The notes below the pieces were generated by a model. The model did no database searches, had not been told where the DNA came from, and worked only from the letters and a program-made list of their open reading frames with translations. A program made the translations under genes and the position numbers. From Moritella sp. PE36 (GTDB taxonomy: Bacteria > Pseudomonadota > Gammaproteobacteria > Enterobacterales > Moritellaceae), in contig NZ_ABCQ01000007.1 in assembly GCF_000170855.1 (NCBI RefSeq), positions 62,001-126,000 of the forward strand: a DNA stretch of 64,000 bases, written 5' to 3'. Shown piece by piece: positions 38,373 to 48,572 of this stretch; positions within the stretch are counted from its first letter, which is position 1, and every line of letters starts with the position of its first letter.

Positions 38373-39473
38373 ATGAATTCTTGGCTAGCATGTGTGATGA
38401 CGGATATGGATTCAATGACGGAAACAATAGATTCAAAAGTAAGTTTGGGGGATATTTCGGTTAACTTTTTGCAGCAAATGAGTTTAACCAGTAATAAGCT
38501 CAGTTGCGATATCAATCCTATTTTAGCCAAATACAATGTCTCCATCGCGCAGCTTAGTGCCCATCATGGTCGCTTATCTATTCCCAAATATATGCGCATA
38601 GGTTTTGAGTTAATTCAACAAACGGGGCGCGAAGACCTAGGCTTACTGATGGGCGAAAATGTCTGCTTTCAACATTATGGTATGCTGGGATTCACCTGTA
38701 TGTCGGCCATTAATATCAGTACCATGGCACAAGTACTCGCCCAATATGAAAGTTTGTTAAGCCAAAATGTACGGGGTCATTCAACGTTTATTACAGCACC
38801 AGAGCCGACACTGACCTTTTATTCGATAGCCCCGTATAATCCGTATAATTATTTTGTGGTTGATTCTGTGTTAGCAAGTTGGTTCACCTTACTGACCTCC
38901 CGAGCCATGCACTTAACCCAGCCTGTCAGTATTGTTAAAGCGGTGCATATTGAATACCCAGAGCCAAAGAACAGCGAGCGCTATCATGCATTTTTCCAAT
39001 GCCCGGTTATTTTTAATTCCACATTTAATGGTTTAGTATTAAATAGCCAGCATATCCAGACGCCATTACCCGATGCCTGCATGAGCAGTTATCTGCAAGC
39101 ACAACAGTTATGTCAAAATGAACTGCAACAGCTGCAACAAAATCAGGATTGGCAAACCAAGGTTATTGAAAAAGTCAGCCATAACCTGGTGGGTAACATG
39201 CCTGATATTAATCAAGTAGCTGAACTACTGGGGACATCAGCCTGGACATTAAGACGCCGCTTATACAAAGAAAAGACTAACTATCAAAGTATCATGGATA
39301 CAACTAGGAAAGGTCTGGCATTAAGTTATGTCCGCGATACCCTGCTTACCTTCAGTGAGATATCGTATTTATTGGGCTTTGCCACTCCGGCAGCATTTTA
39401 TAAAGCCTTTCGACGTTGGACGGAAAGTACACCAAAGAATTACCGACATGCGTTTATAAACAAGCGCGAATAA
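38373..39473 (+). CDS. AraC-family transcription regulator
   Basis: The 366-residue protein has an N-terminal ligand-binding domain of the arabinose-binding-like type (about residues 40-220) and a C-terminal AraC double helix-turn-helix (ADINQVAELLGTSAWTLRRRL-like segment, then FSEISYLLGFATPAAFYKAFRRW). Start alternatives ATG 38397 and 38409 exist. It is divergent from fadH across 150 bases, so control of fadH or lipid use is plausible but unproven. Its 3' end overlaps the convergent DTW gene by 20 bases. Confidence 0.85.
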   Translation: MNSWLACVMTDMDSMTETIDSKVSLGDISVNFLQQMSLTSNKLSCDINPILAKYNVSIAQLSAHHGRLSIPKYMRIGFELIQQTGREDLGLLMGENVCFQHYGMLGFTCMSAINISTMAQVLAQYESLLSQNVRGHSTFITAPEPTLTFYSIAPYNPYNYFVVDSVLASWFTLLTSRAMHLTQPVSIVKAVHIEYPEPKNSERYHAFFQCPVIFNSTFNGLVLNSQHIQTPLPDACMSSYLQAQQLCQNELQQLQQNQDWQTKVIEKVSHNLVGNMPDINQVAELLGTSAWTLRRRLYKEKTNYQSIMDTTRKGLALSYVRDTLLTFSEISYLLGFATPAAFYKAFRRWTESTPKNYRHAFINKRE

Positions 39474-39915
39474 ACGCCTTAAACTCTAATCTTAGTTGCT
39501 CAGCTTCTGGTTCGCGTTGCTGCAAGCGTAGCAGTTCGATCACACATTCAATGGTACTTAACCCGCCGTCAACTTGATTGGCGCGTAAAATAAACTCAGA
39601 TGCTTGTGGCGCGGTTAACGTGACCTTAGGTAAATCTTTTAAATAGTCACTGCGACTATACATTTTCCGCGCTTCTTGCCAGGTACTGTCCAGCAATACC
39701 AAACTATCAAAATCACTTATTTCATGTTCGCCTTCTGCGTCTGGAGCCAAAATTGCCACCCGACCGGATTTGATCGCCGTTAGCAATTGATTATCGGGTT
39801 CTTTACGACGCCAATGCACAACACTTGTTTCATCGGGGAGAAACTGTTGGACTAATTTGCCGGTATTACTGCGGCGCGAGAACTCTCTCTCGTGGGTAAC
39901 CAGGTATATGTGCAT
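39454..39915 (-). CDS. short DTW-domain protein (TapT-like)
   Basis: The DTW family includes tRNA-uridine aminocarboxypropyltransferases such as TapT, which modify U47 in tRNA. The signature region LLDSTWQEARKM is present, followed by FILRANQVDGGLSTIECVIELL. At 153 residues it is much shorter than TapT and begins directly with HIYLVTHEREFSRRSNTGKL, lacking the N-terminal Cys-rich motif. So it is a DTW paralogue of uncertain substrate. Its 3' end overlaps the AraC-type gene. Confidence 0.82.
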   Translation of the reverse strand: MHIYLVTHEREFSRRSNTGKLVQQFLPDETSVVHWRRKEPDNQLLTAIKSGRVAILAPDAEGEHEISDFDSLVLLDSTWQEARKMYSRSDYLKDLPKVTLTAPQASEFILRANQVDGGLSTIECVIELLRLQQREPEAEQLRLEFKAFIRACL

Positions 39916-40032
39916 GAATTTATAACTTCAGTCGATGAAACAGGATAAATATTAAATAAGAGGTAAAGTAACCGCTATCATTATACTCTACAGTAAGTCT
40001 TAACTAAGCTGTAAGTATGACGAGGATCTACT

Positions 40033-40140
40033 ATGTTCGCATTGAGTAAACACATTATCAGTAAATTAAACTATATCTTATCACTGTTTTTTCGTCCTAA
40101 CGAACCTGCTCAAACCAATATAACCTTTATGACGATATAA
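40033..40140 (+). CDS. possible 35-residue small protein
   Basis: An ATG with GAGGATC eight bases upstream opens a frame encoding a short basic and hydrophobic peptide (KHIISKLNYILSLFFRP then a polar tail). It is the only frame in the 300-base gap between the DTW gene and the methionine sulfoxide reductase. No family recognised. Confidence 0.33.
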   Translation: MFALSKHIISKLNYILSLFFRPNEPAQTNITFMTI

Positions 40141-40219
40141 TCATCAGATAAAATACACATTACTATCATCGATAAGATGCGTCTTACACTTTCATCTTAT
40201 CTATTCATCAAGGGAATAC

Positions 40220-40681
40220 ATGTCTAAGATCCAACTTTATCAGCGTCTTGCCCAACAAGCTGACGCTTTAATGGCTGAAGAAACCCATTTAATTGCCAAT
40301 TTAGCTAACCTAAGTGCGTTATTATTTATGGAACTAGAAGATATTAACTGGGTAGGTTTTTATCTTTACGAGAATGACGAGTTAGTATTAGGTCCTTTCC
40401 AAGGTCAACCTGCATGTATCCGCATTCCAGTAGGGCGTGGAGTATGTGGCACAGCAGCAAGTACATTACAAACTCAATTAGTGACAGATGTGCATGACTT
40501 CCCTGGCCATATAGCCTGTGATGCTGCCAGCAACTCAGAGGTCGTGGTACCGATTGTGGTTAATGACAAATTAATCGGCGTACTGGATATCGATAGTCCA
40601 AGTATTGGCCGGTTTGATAATGATGACTTAGTCGGCGCAGAATTGCTGGTTAGCCAACTTGTGAAGCGTTTAACCGCCTAA
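40220..40681 (+). CDS. msrC: free methionine-(R)-sulfoxide reductase
   Basis: This GAF-domain enzyme reduces free Met-R-sulfoxide with thioredoxin, repairing oxidative damage. The 153-residue protein has the family pattern INWVGFYLYE, LVLGPFQGQPACIRIPVGRGVCGTAA and HIACDAASNSEVVVPI, with the catalytic cysteines (in PACI, GVCG and IACD). AAGGGAA precedes the start. It is also known as YebR or fRMsr. Confidence 0.94.
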   Translation: MSKIQLYQRLAQQADALMAEETHLIANLANLSALLFMELEDINWVGFYLYENDELVLGPFQGQPACIRIPVGRGVCGTAASTLQTQLVTDVHDFPGHIACDAASNSEVVVPIVVNDKLIGVLDIDSPSIGRFDNDDLVGAELLVSQLVKRLTA

Positions 40682-40717
40682 TAACTTATATTAGTTAATA
40701 AACTGTAAATAATAACA

Positions 40718-41299
40718 TCATGATAAGGCCTGAAGCTGAGAAGCGCAGGTCTTGGTGATGATAGCAATACGACGCCCCAGGTACTTCGCGGTATCGAGAT
40801 CACTGCGGTGCACTTCGCCTTCCGGATTATGCCCAACTACACCTAACTGACATCCGAGACGATTTAGCCCCACGCTGTTATAACCACCGGCAATATCGAG
40901 CCCAATCCATAACATGCCATGCTGACTGGCTAATGTCGCCATATACTGAAGCGTGTTGGCCTGATCACCGTTAAGACAGCTACCAACGGTAAAACCACCG
41001 GCAAATTTATTACGCCATTGTTGGCTATCCCAACGCTCACTTGTCGCATCGGCAAACGCTTTAAACTGAGCTGATACCCCACCCATGTAGGTTGGCGAAC
41101 CAAATATAATAGCATCGGCGTTATCCAATAAGCACATCAGTTCATCGTTATCAAAACGACCTTCAAATAAATCCCAGGCCTGCACCTGACATTCAATGAC
41201 TTTTACGTCTTCAACGGTGTTGACACCAGAGATCACTTCGCGAGCGAGCGCCTCAGTTGAACCTGAAGCTGAAAAATACACGACTGCAACTATGGTCAA
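40718..41299 (-). CDS. flavodoxin-family NAD(P)H-dependent oxidoreductase
   Basis: The 193-residue protein has the flavodoxin FMN phosphate loop (YFSASGSTEALAREV), a FGSPTYMGGVSAQFKAFADAT segment of the WrbA/NAD(P)H quinone-reductase type, and GYNSVGLNRLG late in the chain. Substrate and partner are unknown. It is convergent with the methionine sulfoxide reductase gene. Confidence 0.85.
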   Translation of the reverse strand: MTIVAVVYFSASGSTEALAREVISGVNTVEDVKVIECQVQAWDLFEGRFDNDELMCLLDNADAIIFGSPTYMGGVSAQFKAFADATSERWDSQQWRNKFAGGFTVGSCLNGDQANTLQYMATLASQHGMLWIGLDIAGGYNSVGLNRLGCQLGVVGHNPEGEVHRSDLDTAKYLGRRIAIITKTCASQLQALS

Positions 41300-41503
41300 A
41301 CAAAACCTCTCACACTATCCATATTCATTAACCTATATCCCTATTTAAATCTAACACTACTGTAGTGCAGTGCGGCACTGAATATCTGCGACCTAAATAC
41401 AGGCATTCAGCTAATCACAAATAATATCAGTCTTTACGCTAAGGTATACACTTAAACACCGAAAATATGATTTAAATATTCCTTTCCCTGATTCACAGGC
41501 ATA

Positions 41504-41532
41504 AAAAAAGGCCTGTAAAAACAGACCTTTCT
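41504..41532 (-). terminator. terminator of the der operon
   Basis: AAAGGCCTGT and ACAGACCTTT form a 10-bp stem with one mismatch around a four-base loop; read leftward it is followed by a T-run. It lies just downstream of the der stop. Confidence 0.85.
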
Positions 41533-41552
41533 ATCAATAACAACTGACGCTA

Positions 41553-43034
41553 TTATTTTTTACTTTTATAGTGCGACATCATGCGACGGCGTTTTTTCTG
41601 TTGCGATAATGATAACTTATTTTTCTTATCTGCAAACGGATTATCACTGTCACGGAATTCAACTTTAATCGGCGTGCCCATAATTTTTAATGAACGGCGG
41701 AAGTAGTTGATTAAGTAACGACGGTATGAACCCGATAATTTGGTTACTTGGTTACCATGCACAACGATCAGTGGAGGATTGTAACCACCCGCATGCGCAT
41801 AACGCAGCTTAACACGACGTCCTGCATGCATTGGCGGCTGATGATCATCAACAGCCATACGTACGATACGCGTTAGCATAGACGTTGATACACGCTTAGT
41901 AGATGAATCGAATGCTTCTGTAATCGATTCAAATAAGTTACCAACACCCGTACCGTGCAATGCCGAGATGAAATGGATACGTGCAAAGTCAATGAAGCCT
42001 AAGCGACGATCTAATTCAGATTTAATACGATCTTTCACGCCAGCATCTAAACCATCCCATTTATTAATGGCAATCACAATTGAACGGCCTGAGTTAATCG
42101 CAAAACCTAATAACGTTAGATCTTGTGAGGTAACACCAACACGCGCATCCAATACCATCAATACCACGTTAGCATCATCAATTGCTTGTAATGCTTTAAC
42201 AATCGAGAACTTCTCAACTGCTTCATTGATATTTTTACGACGACGTACACCAGCAGTATCGATAAGCATGTAGTTACGACCAGCACGCTCCATCGGAATG
42301 TAGATGCTGTCACGGGTAGTGCCCGGCATATCATAAACAACAACACGTTCTTCACCTAAAATACGGTTAACCAGTGTTGATTTGCCTACGTTAGGGCAAC
42401 CAATCATTGCTAGTTTGATTGGTAAACGCGCGTAATCTTCCGCAGTTTGCTCATCTTCCTCACCTTCCTCTTCTTCTGGTAATAACTCACCATTTACAAA
42501 AGGGTCTGCATCTGAGAATTCTTCTTCATCTTCAGCATCAGCAACTTCAACGTGTGCTAATGCTTCTTCAATAAGAATGTTAATGCCACGTCCCTGCGAT
42601 GCAGCAATTTGGTAAATATCACCAAGTGCAAGCGCATAGAATTCAGCAACAGCAACATCGCCATCGAGGCCATCTACTTTGTTGGCAACAAGAAATACTT
42701 TTTTCTGTTGCTTACGTAAATGTTCGGCAATTGCTTGATCAGCGACCATTAGGCCTGCTCGAGCATCTACCATAAATAATACGGCATCAGCTTCTTCAAT
42801 CGCAAGTAACGACTGATCAGCCATTTTTGCATCAATCCCTTCTTCATCACCATTAATACCGCCGGTATCAACTACGATGAACTCACGACCAGCTAAGTTA
42901 GCCTGTCCATATTTACGGTCACGAGTTAACCCTGGGAAATCGGCAACAAGTGCGTCCCGGGTACGAGTTAAGCGGTTGAACAATGTTGATTTACCAACAT
43001 TAGGGCGTCCAACCAATGCAATTACAGGGGTCAT
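41553..43034 (-). CDS. der: ribosome-assembly GTPase Der
   Basis: Der (EngA) is an essential GTPase for 50S subunit maturation. The 493-residue protein has two tandem G domains (first: [17 protein letters not shown]; second: [17 protein letters not shown]), an acidic linker, and a KH-like C-terminal domain with a Lys/Arg-rich tail. ATG at 43034 ([16 protein letters not shown]) is chosen because GAGG precedes it. It is the last gene of the yfgM-bamB-der group. Confidence 0.96.
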   Translation of the reverse strand: MTPVIALVGRPNVGKSTLFNRLTRTRDALVADFPGLTRDRKYGQANLAGREFIVVDTGGINGDEEGIDAKMADQSLLAIEEADAVLFMVDARAGLMVADQAIAEHLRKQQKKVFLVANKVDGLDGDVAVAEFYALALGDIYQIAASQGRGINILIEEALAHVEVADAEDEEEFSDADPFVNGELLPEEEEGEEDEQTAEDYARLPIKLAMIGCPNVGKSTLVNRILGEERVVVYDMPGTTRDSIYIPMERAGRNYMLIDTAGVRRRKNINEAVEKFSIVKALQAIDDANVVLMVLDARVGVTSQDLTLLGFAINSGRSIVIAINKWDGLDAGVKDRIKSELDRRLGFIDFARIHFISALHGTGVGNLFESITEAFDSSTKRVSTSMLTRIVRMAVDDHQPPMHAGRRVKLRYAHAGGYNPPLIVVHGNQVTKLSGSYRRYLINYFRRSLKIMGTPIKVEFRDSDNPFADKKNKLSLSQQKKRRRMMSHYKSKK

Positions 43035-43144
43035 AGTTAACCTCAGCCTCAATACGGCTCTAGTAAAATAAAGTCACTTATTTAAAAGGACAAAATGCGC
43101 CTCTCGGCGCAATAAATTAGGTTGATGGTATTCTATCTCATCAG

Positions 43145-44335
43145 TTAAATTGGTTTTTTTACCGCAACCAAGTCACCACGACGGCTTTGAACATAGAGAT
43201 ATTCATCTGAGTTCAAGGCTTTAGAAAATAATCCATCACTGTCAATTAATTTTTGTGCAACTAACTTACCGGTTTTTCGGTCTAGCCAGTGCAGGTAACC
43301 TTCTTTGTCGCCGACAACAATGTTATTGCCCGAGACAGTGGGTGCTGTTACACCGCGTAACGCTAAACGATTCTGCGACCATAAGGTCAAGCCATTACGA
43401 CGATCGATTGCATGAATACGACCTTCAGTATCGGTTAAAAACAGTTCAAAGCCAGCAACTGTAAGATCTTTTACCGATGCATATGCACGTTTCCAAAGTA
43501 CCTTACCTGAACGTAGTTCAATCGCCATTAACTCACCGTTAAACGCAGAGGTATATACCTCAGTGCCACGAGCAACTGCTTGACCATTAACATCAACTAA
43601 ACGATCAATGTCATTGGCGCCTTTTGGCTTAGCAACATTCACTTCCCAGATCAATCGACCATTAGCGAGAAAGACTGCGGCTAGTTTACCATCACTGCGA
43701 CCATAAATCGCTGCTCCATTGGTGGTGATTGGCGAATTATTACCACGTAAAGTCAACGCCGGTAATTCTGAACTTTGGATCCAGCGCTGTTCACCCGTCT
43801 GAACGTCAAAGCCAATCAAGCTACCACTGCCAGTCTGGATGATAACCAGACCTTCATCAACCACAGGACTTGCGATCACTTCACCGTCAGTTTCAACTTG
43901 CCAGAGTACTTCGCCCGTGTCCTCGTTTAATGCAAACAATACCGCATTTTCACTACCGACAAAGACCATGCCATAACCAGCAGCAATACCACCAGAAAGC
44001 AGCGCATTATCACTGTCATCAAAACGGTTAAAAACGTCTTGATCAGACAAATCTTGCGCCCAAATTTCATTACCTGAAATAGGGTCTAGCGCTTTCACTA
44101 AACCAGAACGACTTGCAGCAAAAAGTCGATCATTTACAAGTAAGGTTCGTGTCTGTGAGTAATACTCACCCACACCCGAACCAATACTCTCACGCCATTC
44201 AATTTCTGGCGTGAATTCAGCTTGGATCACAGGCAAAGGTGAATACACGTCCTCATCATCGCTGAATAAAGAGCACCCTTGTAAAAAAACTGAAAGAACC
44301 GCAGCTGTTGTTATTGTTCTCAGCTTATTGGTCAT
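43145..44335 (-). CDS. bamB: outer membrane protein assembly lipoprotein BamB
   Basis: BamB is the beta-propeller lipoprotein of the BAM complex that inserts outer-membrane proteins. The 396-residue protein has a lipobox (LQGC), then repeated PQQ-type blades (for example LDPISGNEIWAQDL, LNEDTGEVLWQVETDG, IDRRNGLTLW). Its start overlaps yfgM by 11 bases, and it is followed by der, the conserved gammaproteobacterial order. Confidence 0.96.
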   Translation of the reverse strand: MTNKLRTITTAAVLSVFLQGCSLFSDDEDVYSPLPVIQAEFTPEIEWRESIGSGVGEYYSQTRTLLVNDRLFAASRSGLVKALDPISGNEIWAQDLSDQDVFNRFDDSDNALLSGGIAAGYGMVFVGSENAVLFALNEDTGEVLWQVETDGEVIASPVVDEGLVIIQTGSGSLIGFDVQTGEQRWIQSSELPALTLRGNNSPITTNGAAIYGRSDGKLAAVFLANGRLIWEVNVAKPKGANDIDRLVDVNGQAVARGTEVYTSAFNGELMAIELRSGKVLWKRAYASVKDLTVAGFELFLTDTEGRIHAIDRRNGLTLWSQNRLALRGVTAPTVSGNNIVVGDKEGYLHWLDRKTGKLVAQKLIDSDGLFSKALNSDEYLYVQSRRGDLVAVKKPI

Positions 44336-44996
44336 TCAACTCTCCCGCGATTGCAGCATCAAGATCATCTGCAACGTCGGCAATAGCAAGGTCATCAAGC
44401 TTTAATTGTAGCAGCTGTGTATTTGCACCAACACCCGCTAACGCCGTTTCATAAGCACTACGCGCTGCGTTTAAATCGCCTTGCTGTACATAGATATCAC
44501 CTTTTACTTCTGCTTTCTTACTAGCAAAGGTATCAAGTGTCACTTTATCCAATGTCGCCAGTGCAGCATCAAAGTTTTGTAACTGCGCTTGCACTCGTGC
44601 GAGACGAATCTTAGCGATCGGTAAAATACTTGCTTGATTACTGTTTGTCGCTACCCAGCTAAGTTGCGTTTCAGCTTCAGCAAAATCTTGTTTTTTCACC
44701 GCTTCAGCGGCAAGTTGTAATGCTGTTAGTGTTGCGTAAGCATTACCACTGTTGGCATCAATAAACGTCTGAGTTGTCGCCTTTGCTGCAAGTCCATTTT
44801 CAGATAATTCAGTCACAACAGTATCATAAGCTGCTGATAGTTCTTCTTGTGCTGCTAACTGGCTATCGTTGTAATAACGAAAACCCACTAAGCCAGCTAG
44901 GCCTAGTACAGTACCAAAAATAACCGCATTACCATGGGACTTCCACCATGATTTCAGCGCTTCAACTTGTTGTTCTTCAGTAGCGTAACCTTCCAC
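44325..44996 (-). CDS. yfgM: YfgM family Sec-translocon-associated TPR protein
   Basis: YfgM is a membrane-anchored periplasmic TPR protein that works with PpiD near SecYEG. The 223-residue protein has a cytoplasmic start (EGYATEEQQVEALKSWWKSHG), one membrane segment (VIFGTVLGLAGLVGF) and TPR-like helices. It lies between hisS and bamB, as in E. coli. Confidence 0.92.
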   Translation of the reverse strand: MEGYATEEQQVEALKSWWKSHGNAVIFGTVLGLAGLVGFRYYNDSQLAAQEELSAAYDTVVTELSENGLAAKATTQTFIDANSGNAYATLTALQLAAEAVKKQDFAEAETQLSWVATNSNQASILPIAKIRLARVQAQLQNFDAALATLDKVTLDTFASKKAEVKGDIYVQQGDLNAARSAYETALAGVGANTQLLQLKLDDLAIADVADDLDAAIAGELNDQ

Positions 44997-45048
44997 GTCT
45001 CACCCTTAATTTTTAAACACAATTAATCAGTATTGCTTACTTGTTGCT

Positions 45049-46335
45049 TTACTTGCTTAATAGCGTGGTTAATTTATTTACTAACTCAGTGACTGCGATA
45101 GTTTGCTGCTGTGTCTTACCAGTCAGATCTTTCACCGTCACTTGTTGGTTTTCGATTTCGTCGCTGCCCAGAATAAGTGCTACTTTAGCGCCATTTTGAT
45201 CAGCTCGTTTAAGTTGTTTCTTAAAGTTACCGCCGCCGTTATGCATCATAAATTTCACATTCGGCATTTGATCGCGTAACTGCTCTGCTAATAACATACC
45301 GTGCATATCAGCGCCTTCGCCTAATGCTGCGATATAAACATCAACAGCGCCAGCAATATCAGCGGTTAATTCTAATGTTTCTAATAATAATACGAGGCGT
45401 TCGATGCCCAATGCAAAACCAACTGCAGGGGTTGCTTTACCACCCAATTGTTCCACTAAGCCATCATAACGACCACCACCACACACAGTACCTTGCGCGC
45501 CTAAGCTTTCAGTTACCCACTCAAATACAGTGTAGTTATAATAATCAAGGCCACGCACTAAACGATGATTGATTTGATAGTTAACGCCTGCACTATCTAA
45601 CATCTTACATAGACCATCGAAATGCGCTTTAGTTTCTTCGCCGTAGTAATCCGCTAAGCTTGGTGCATCGTTAAGCAATGCTTGAACATTTGGATTCTTA
45701 CTATCGAGTACGCGTAATGGGTTGGTATACATGCGACGTTGGCTTTCTTCATCAAGCTGGTCTTTAAAACCTTCTAAGAAGCTAATTAATGCTTCTTTAT
45801 GCGCACTACGCTCTGCAGAAGAACCCAGAGAGTTCAGCTGTAATGTCACGTGTTGCTCAATACCAAGTAGTCTCCACAAGCGTGCGGTTAATAAAATAAC
45901 TTCCGCGTCGGTATCCGCGCCTTTAAGACCAAATATTTCTACACCAAATTGGTGGAATTGACGATAGCGCCCTTTTTGTGGACGTTCGTGACGGAACATA
46001 GGACCTATGTACCACATACGACGCTCTTGGTTATATAACAAACCATTTTGAATACCAGCACGCACTGTTGAAGCTGTGCCTTCAGGGCGTAATGTTAGGC
46101 TGTCACCGTTACGATCATCAAACGTGTACATTTCTTTTTCAACAACGTCTGTTACTTCGCCGATCGCGCGCTTGAATAAATTCGTAGATTCAACGATTGG
46201 CATACGAATTTCAGAGTAGCCATAGGCTGCAACAGTATCACGTAATATTGATTCTACTTTTTGCCATACCGGCGTTTGTTCTGGTAAGCAATCATTCATG
46301 CCACGAATTGCTTGGATAGGTTTAGCCACGGTCAC
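45049..46335 (-). CDS. hisS: histidyl-tRNA synthetase
   Basis: HisS charges tRNA-His. The 428-residue class II synthetase has motif 2 ([18 protein letters not shown]), [12 protein letters not shown], the histidine motif [15 protein letters not shown] and motif 3 ([19 protein letters not shown]), with a C-terminal anticodon-binding domain. It is in the conserved order ispG-hisS-yfgM, with a 118-base gap to ispG holding a long stem-loop (46403-46443). Confidence 0.97.
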   Translation of the reverse strand: MTVAKPIQAIRGMNDCLPEQTPVWQKVESILRDTVAAYGYSEIRMPIVESTNLFKRAIGEVTDVVEKEMYTFDDRNGDSLTLRPEGTASTVRAGIQNGLLYNQERRMWYIGPMFRHERPQKGRYRQFHQFGVEIFGLKGADTDAEVILLTARLWRLLGIEQHVTLQLNSLGSSAERSAHKEALISFLEGFKDQLDEESQRRMYTNPLRVLDSKNPNVQALLNDAPSLADYYGEETKAHFDGLCKMLDSAGVNYQINHRLVRGLDYYNYTVFEWVTESLGAQGTVCGGGRYDGLVEQLGGKATPAVGFALGIERLVLLLETLELTADIAGAVDVYIAALGEGADMHGMLLAEQLRDQMPNVKFMMHNGGGNFKKQLKRADQNGAKVALILGSDEIENQQVTVKDLTGKTQQQTIAVTELVNKLTTLLSK

Positions 46336-46402
46336 TCTCGAAAATTAAAAAAGACATATAACCCCGGATTATAAGGAGTTTCTACGTCGAGGTAAAATAT
46401 TC

Positions 46403-46443
46403 AAAGGTGTTAGTAGGATATTTATCCTAATTTCAACACCTTT
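46403..46443 (-). promoter_or_regulatory. long stem-loop between ispG and hisS
   Basis: Outer arms AAAGGTGTT and AACACCTTT enclose an inner perfect stem TAGGATA/TATCCTA with small internal loops. No strong T-run follows, so it may be a processing or attenuation element rather than a terminator. Confidence 0.5.
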
Positions 46444-46453
46444 ACTGGGAAAA

Positions 46454-47572
46454 TTACGATCCTGCGTCCGTTACTATGATGTTTTCAGGTGCCATCATCG
46501 CTGCTTTAGCTCGAATTTTAGCCTCAAGCTGGTCGATTATATCGTTATTATCAAAACGTTCTTTCTGACGTTTGCCATCAAGGTAATAACCGCTCTTATT
46601 ACTGCCACCAGTTACACCGATGTGTACAGCTTCCGCTTCACCAGGGCCGTTTACCACGCAACCTATAATAGACACGTCCATTGGGATAATAATATCCTCT
46701 AAACGCTCTTCAAGTGCATTAACGGTACTGATCACATCAAACTCTTGACGAGAACAGGTCGGGCAAGCAATAAAGTTAATACCACGACTACGGATACGTA
46801 ATGATTTTAAAATATCAAAACCAACACGTACTTCTTCAACAGGATCTGCAGCCAATGAAATACGTATTGTATCACCGATGCCTTCGGCTAATAACATGCC
46901 AAGGCCAACGGCTGACTTAACCGCACCACTTCTGAAACCACCCGCTTCAGTTATACCTAAATGCAATGGTTGCTCGATCAACTTTGCTAATTGGCGGTAA
47001 GATGCCACCGCAAGGAACACGTCCGATGCTTTGACACTGACTTTAAATTGATCAAAGTTCAAGCGCTCAAGAATATCAACGTGACGCATTGCTGATTCAA
47101 CCAACGCAGCCGCTGTCGGCTCACCATATTTCTCTTGGATCTCACGCTCTAATGAACCACCGTTAACACCAATACGAATTGGAATATTCATGTCTTTGGC
47201 ACAATCCACCACAGAGCGGATACGACTTTCATTACCGATATTACCTGGGTTGATACGCAAGCAATCAACGCCGTATTCAGCGACTTTAAGTGCAATACGG
47301 TAGTCAAAGTGAATATCAGCAACCAGTGGCACATCAACTTGTTGTTTAATTAGTTTGAATGCTTCTGCGGCATCCATGGTCGGCACGGAAACACGCACAA
47401 TATCAGCACCAACGGCTTCTAATGCTTTAATCTGAGCAACGGTTGCAGCAACATCCGTCGTCAAAGTATTTGTCATTGACTGTACTGCAATCGGGGCATT
47501 GCCACCAACGGGTACCTTACCAACCATGATCTGTTTTGAGTGGCGGCGAATAATTGGACTTTCCTGATGCAT
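46454..47572 (-). CDS. ispG: 4-hydroxy-3-methylbut-2-enyl-diphosphate synthase
   Basis: IspG is the Fe-S enzyme that converts MEcPP to HMBPP in the MEP isoprenoid pathway. The 372-residue protein has a TIM-barrel N-terminal domain ([21 protein letters not shown]) and the C-terminal cluster cysteines (CPTCSRQEF and [12 protein letters not shown]). It lies 17 bases after rodZ in the same operon. It depends on clusters made by the isc system in this window. Confidence 0.97.
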   Translation of the reverse strand: MHQESPIIRRHSKQIMVGKVPVGGNAPIAVQSMTNTLTTDVAATVAQIKALEAVGADIVRVSVPTMDAAEAFKLIKQQVDVPLVADIHFDYRIALKVAEYGVDCLRINPGNIGNESRIRSVVDCAKDMNIPIRIGVNGGSLEREIQEKYGEPTAAALVESAMRHVDILERLNFDQFKVSVKASDVFLAVASYRQLAKLIEQPLHLGITEAGGFRSGAVKSAVGLGMLLAEGIGDTIRISLAADPVEEVRVGFDILKSLRIRSRGINFIACPTCSRQEFDVISTVNALEERLEDIIIPMDVSIIGCVVNGPGEAEAVHIGVTGGSNKSGYYLDGKRQKERFDNNDIIDQLEAKIRAKAAMMAPENIIVTDAGS

Positions 47573-47588
47573 ATTTATAACTCGTTAA

Positions 47589-48572
47589 TTAAGCTTCAAA
47601 AGGTACTTTAAATTTAGCAAGTTTACCTTGTTTAAAGGTTGATAAATCGACTGACTCACCGGCATAACTCATTGTGACATACTCTGGTGCGCCAAGTTTA
47701 ATTGATAATGGTGCTAAACCTTGTAATGAAATTGACTGACCGGCTTTTCTCACACCCGTCGACAATGTTTTGCCGTTTTTATCTTTAACTTGTATCCAAC
47801 AATCTCCGGCGAAGGTCAGTACCAATGACTGAGCAACAATAGCAGGTTTATTATCAGGAGTATTTGTAACCACAGGTGAAGTGATCGTCGGTAGCGCGGT
47901 GACGTGTGCCAATACTTCTGCTGGAACGACCTCTGATGATGGAGGTGCGATAACATCCAATGCTGGAGTCTGCGCTACGGTACTATCAAGCTCAGTACTT
48001 TCAAACTCAGTGCTATCAAACTCAGGACTTTCAGCAACAACCAAAGGGGCTTGCTCTTCAATAACCGTCACAGCACCAACTGACTCTATCGTTTGCGTGA
48101 TGATAGGCTCTGGCACAACAACGTCAACATCAACGTCATCTCCTAATCCCCAAATTAAAAATACCGCTAGCATAAAGCCAATAATACCGTAACTCACCAG
48201 CATTAAACGGTTATCGTGTGCTTCCAATTTAGTTCGACAGGAAAAGCTCTGTAATTCAGTTTGTTGTTCACATGCTACATTTTGGCCATCATAAGCAGTA
48301 ATGACTTCATCTTCAGATATTTTAAGATAACGAGCATAACAACGAATGTAGCCACGCATGAATGTAGATGAGATTTGTTTATCAGCAACACTTTGTTCAA
48401 TATTGTTGATAACGGACAATTTAAGGTGGATATGATTACAGACCTCTTGCACACTGATACCAGATGCAATTCTTGCATCTTGCAACATTTGGCCTGCAGT
48501 CACCACATCGATATTCCCCTGCAATTCAGCAGCTTTATCAGGGTCTTTTAAGGTTTCTAAATCAATAGTCAT
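47589..48572 (-). CDS. rodZ: cell-shape protein RodZ
   Basis: RodZ links MreB to the cell envelope to keep rod shape. The 327-residue protein has a cytoplasmic helix-turn-helix of the HTH-25 type (about residues 25-90), one membrane segment (LMLVSYGIIGFMLAVFLIWG at about 125), a low-complexity linker rich in Glu, Ser and Thr, and a C-terminal periplasmic domain (DCWIQVKDKNGKTLSTG). The linker includes four 15-bp repeat units (47980-48039). It overlaps pilW by 11 bases. Confidence 0.93.
   Translation of the reverse strand: MTIDLETLKDPDKAAELQGNIDVVTAGQMLQDARIASGISVQEVCNHIHLKLSVINNIEQSVADKQISSTFMRGYIRCYARYLKISEDEVITAYDGQNVACEQQTELQSFSCRTKLEAHDNRLMLVSYGIIGFMLAVFLIWGLGDDVDVDVVVPEPIITQTIESVGAVTVIEEQAPLVVAESPEFDSTEFESTELDSTVAQTPALDVIAPPSSEVVPAEVLAHVTALPTITSPVVTNTPDNKPAIVAQSLVLTFAGDCWIQVKDKNGKTLSTGVRKAGQSISLQGLAPLSIKLGAPEYVTMSYAGESVDLSTFKQGKLAKFKVPFEA
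47980..48039. repeat. four 15-bp tandem repeats in rodZ
   Basis: Four consecutive 15-base units of the type GTACTTTCAAACTCA, the first three very similar and the last diverged. They encode the repeated Asp/Glu-Ser-Thr-Glu pattern in the periplasmic linker. Being in frame (15 = 3 x 5), copy-number change would lengthen or shorten the linker without frameshift. Confidence 0.8.
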
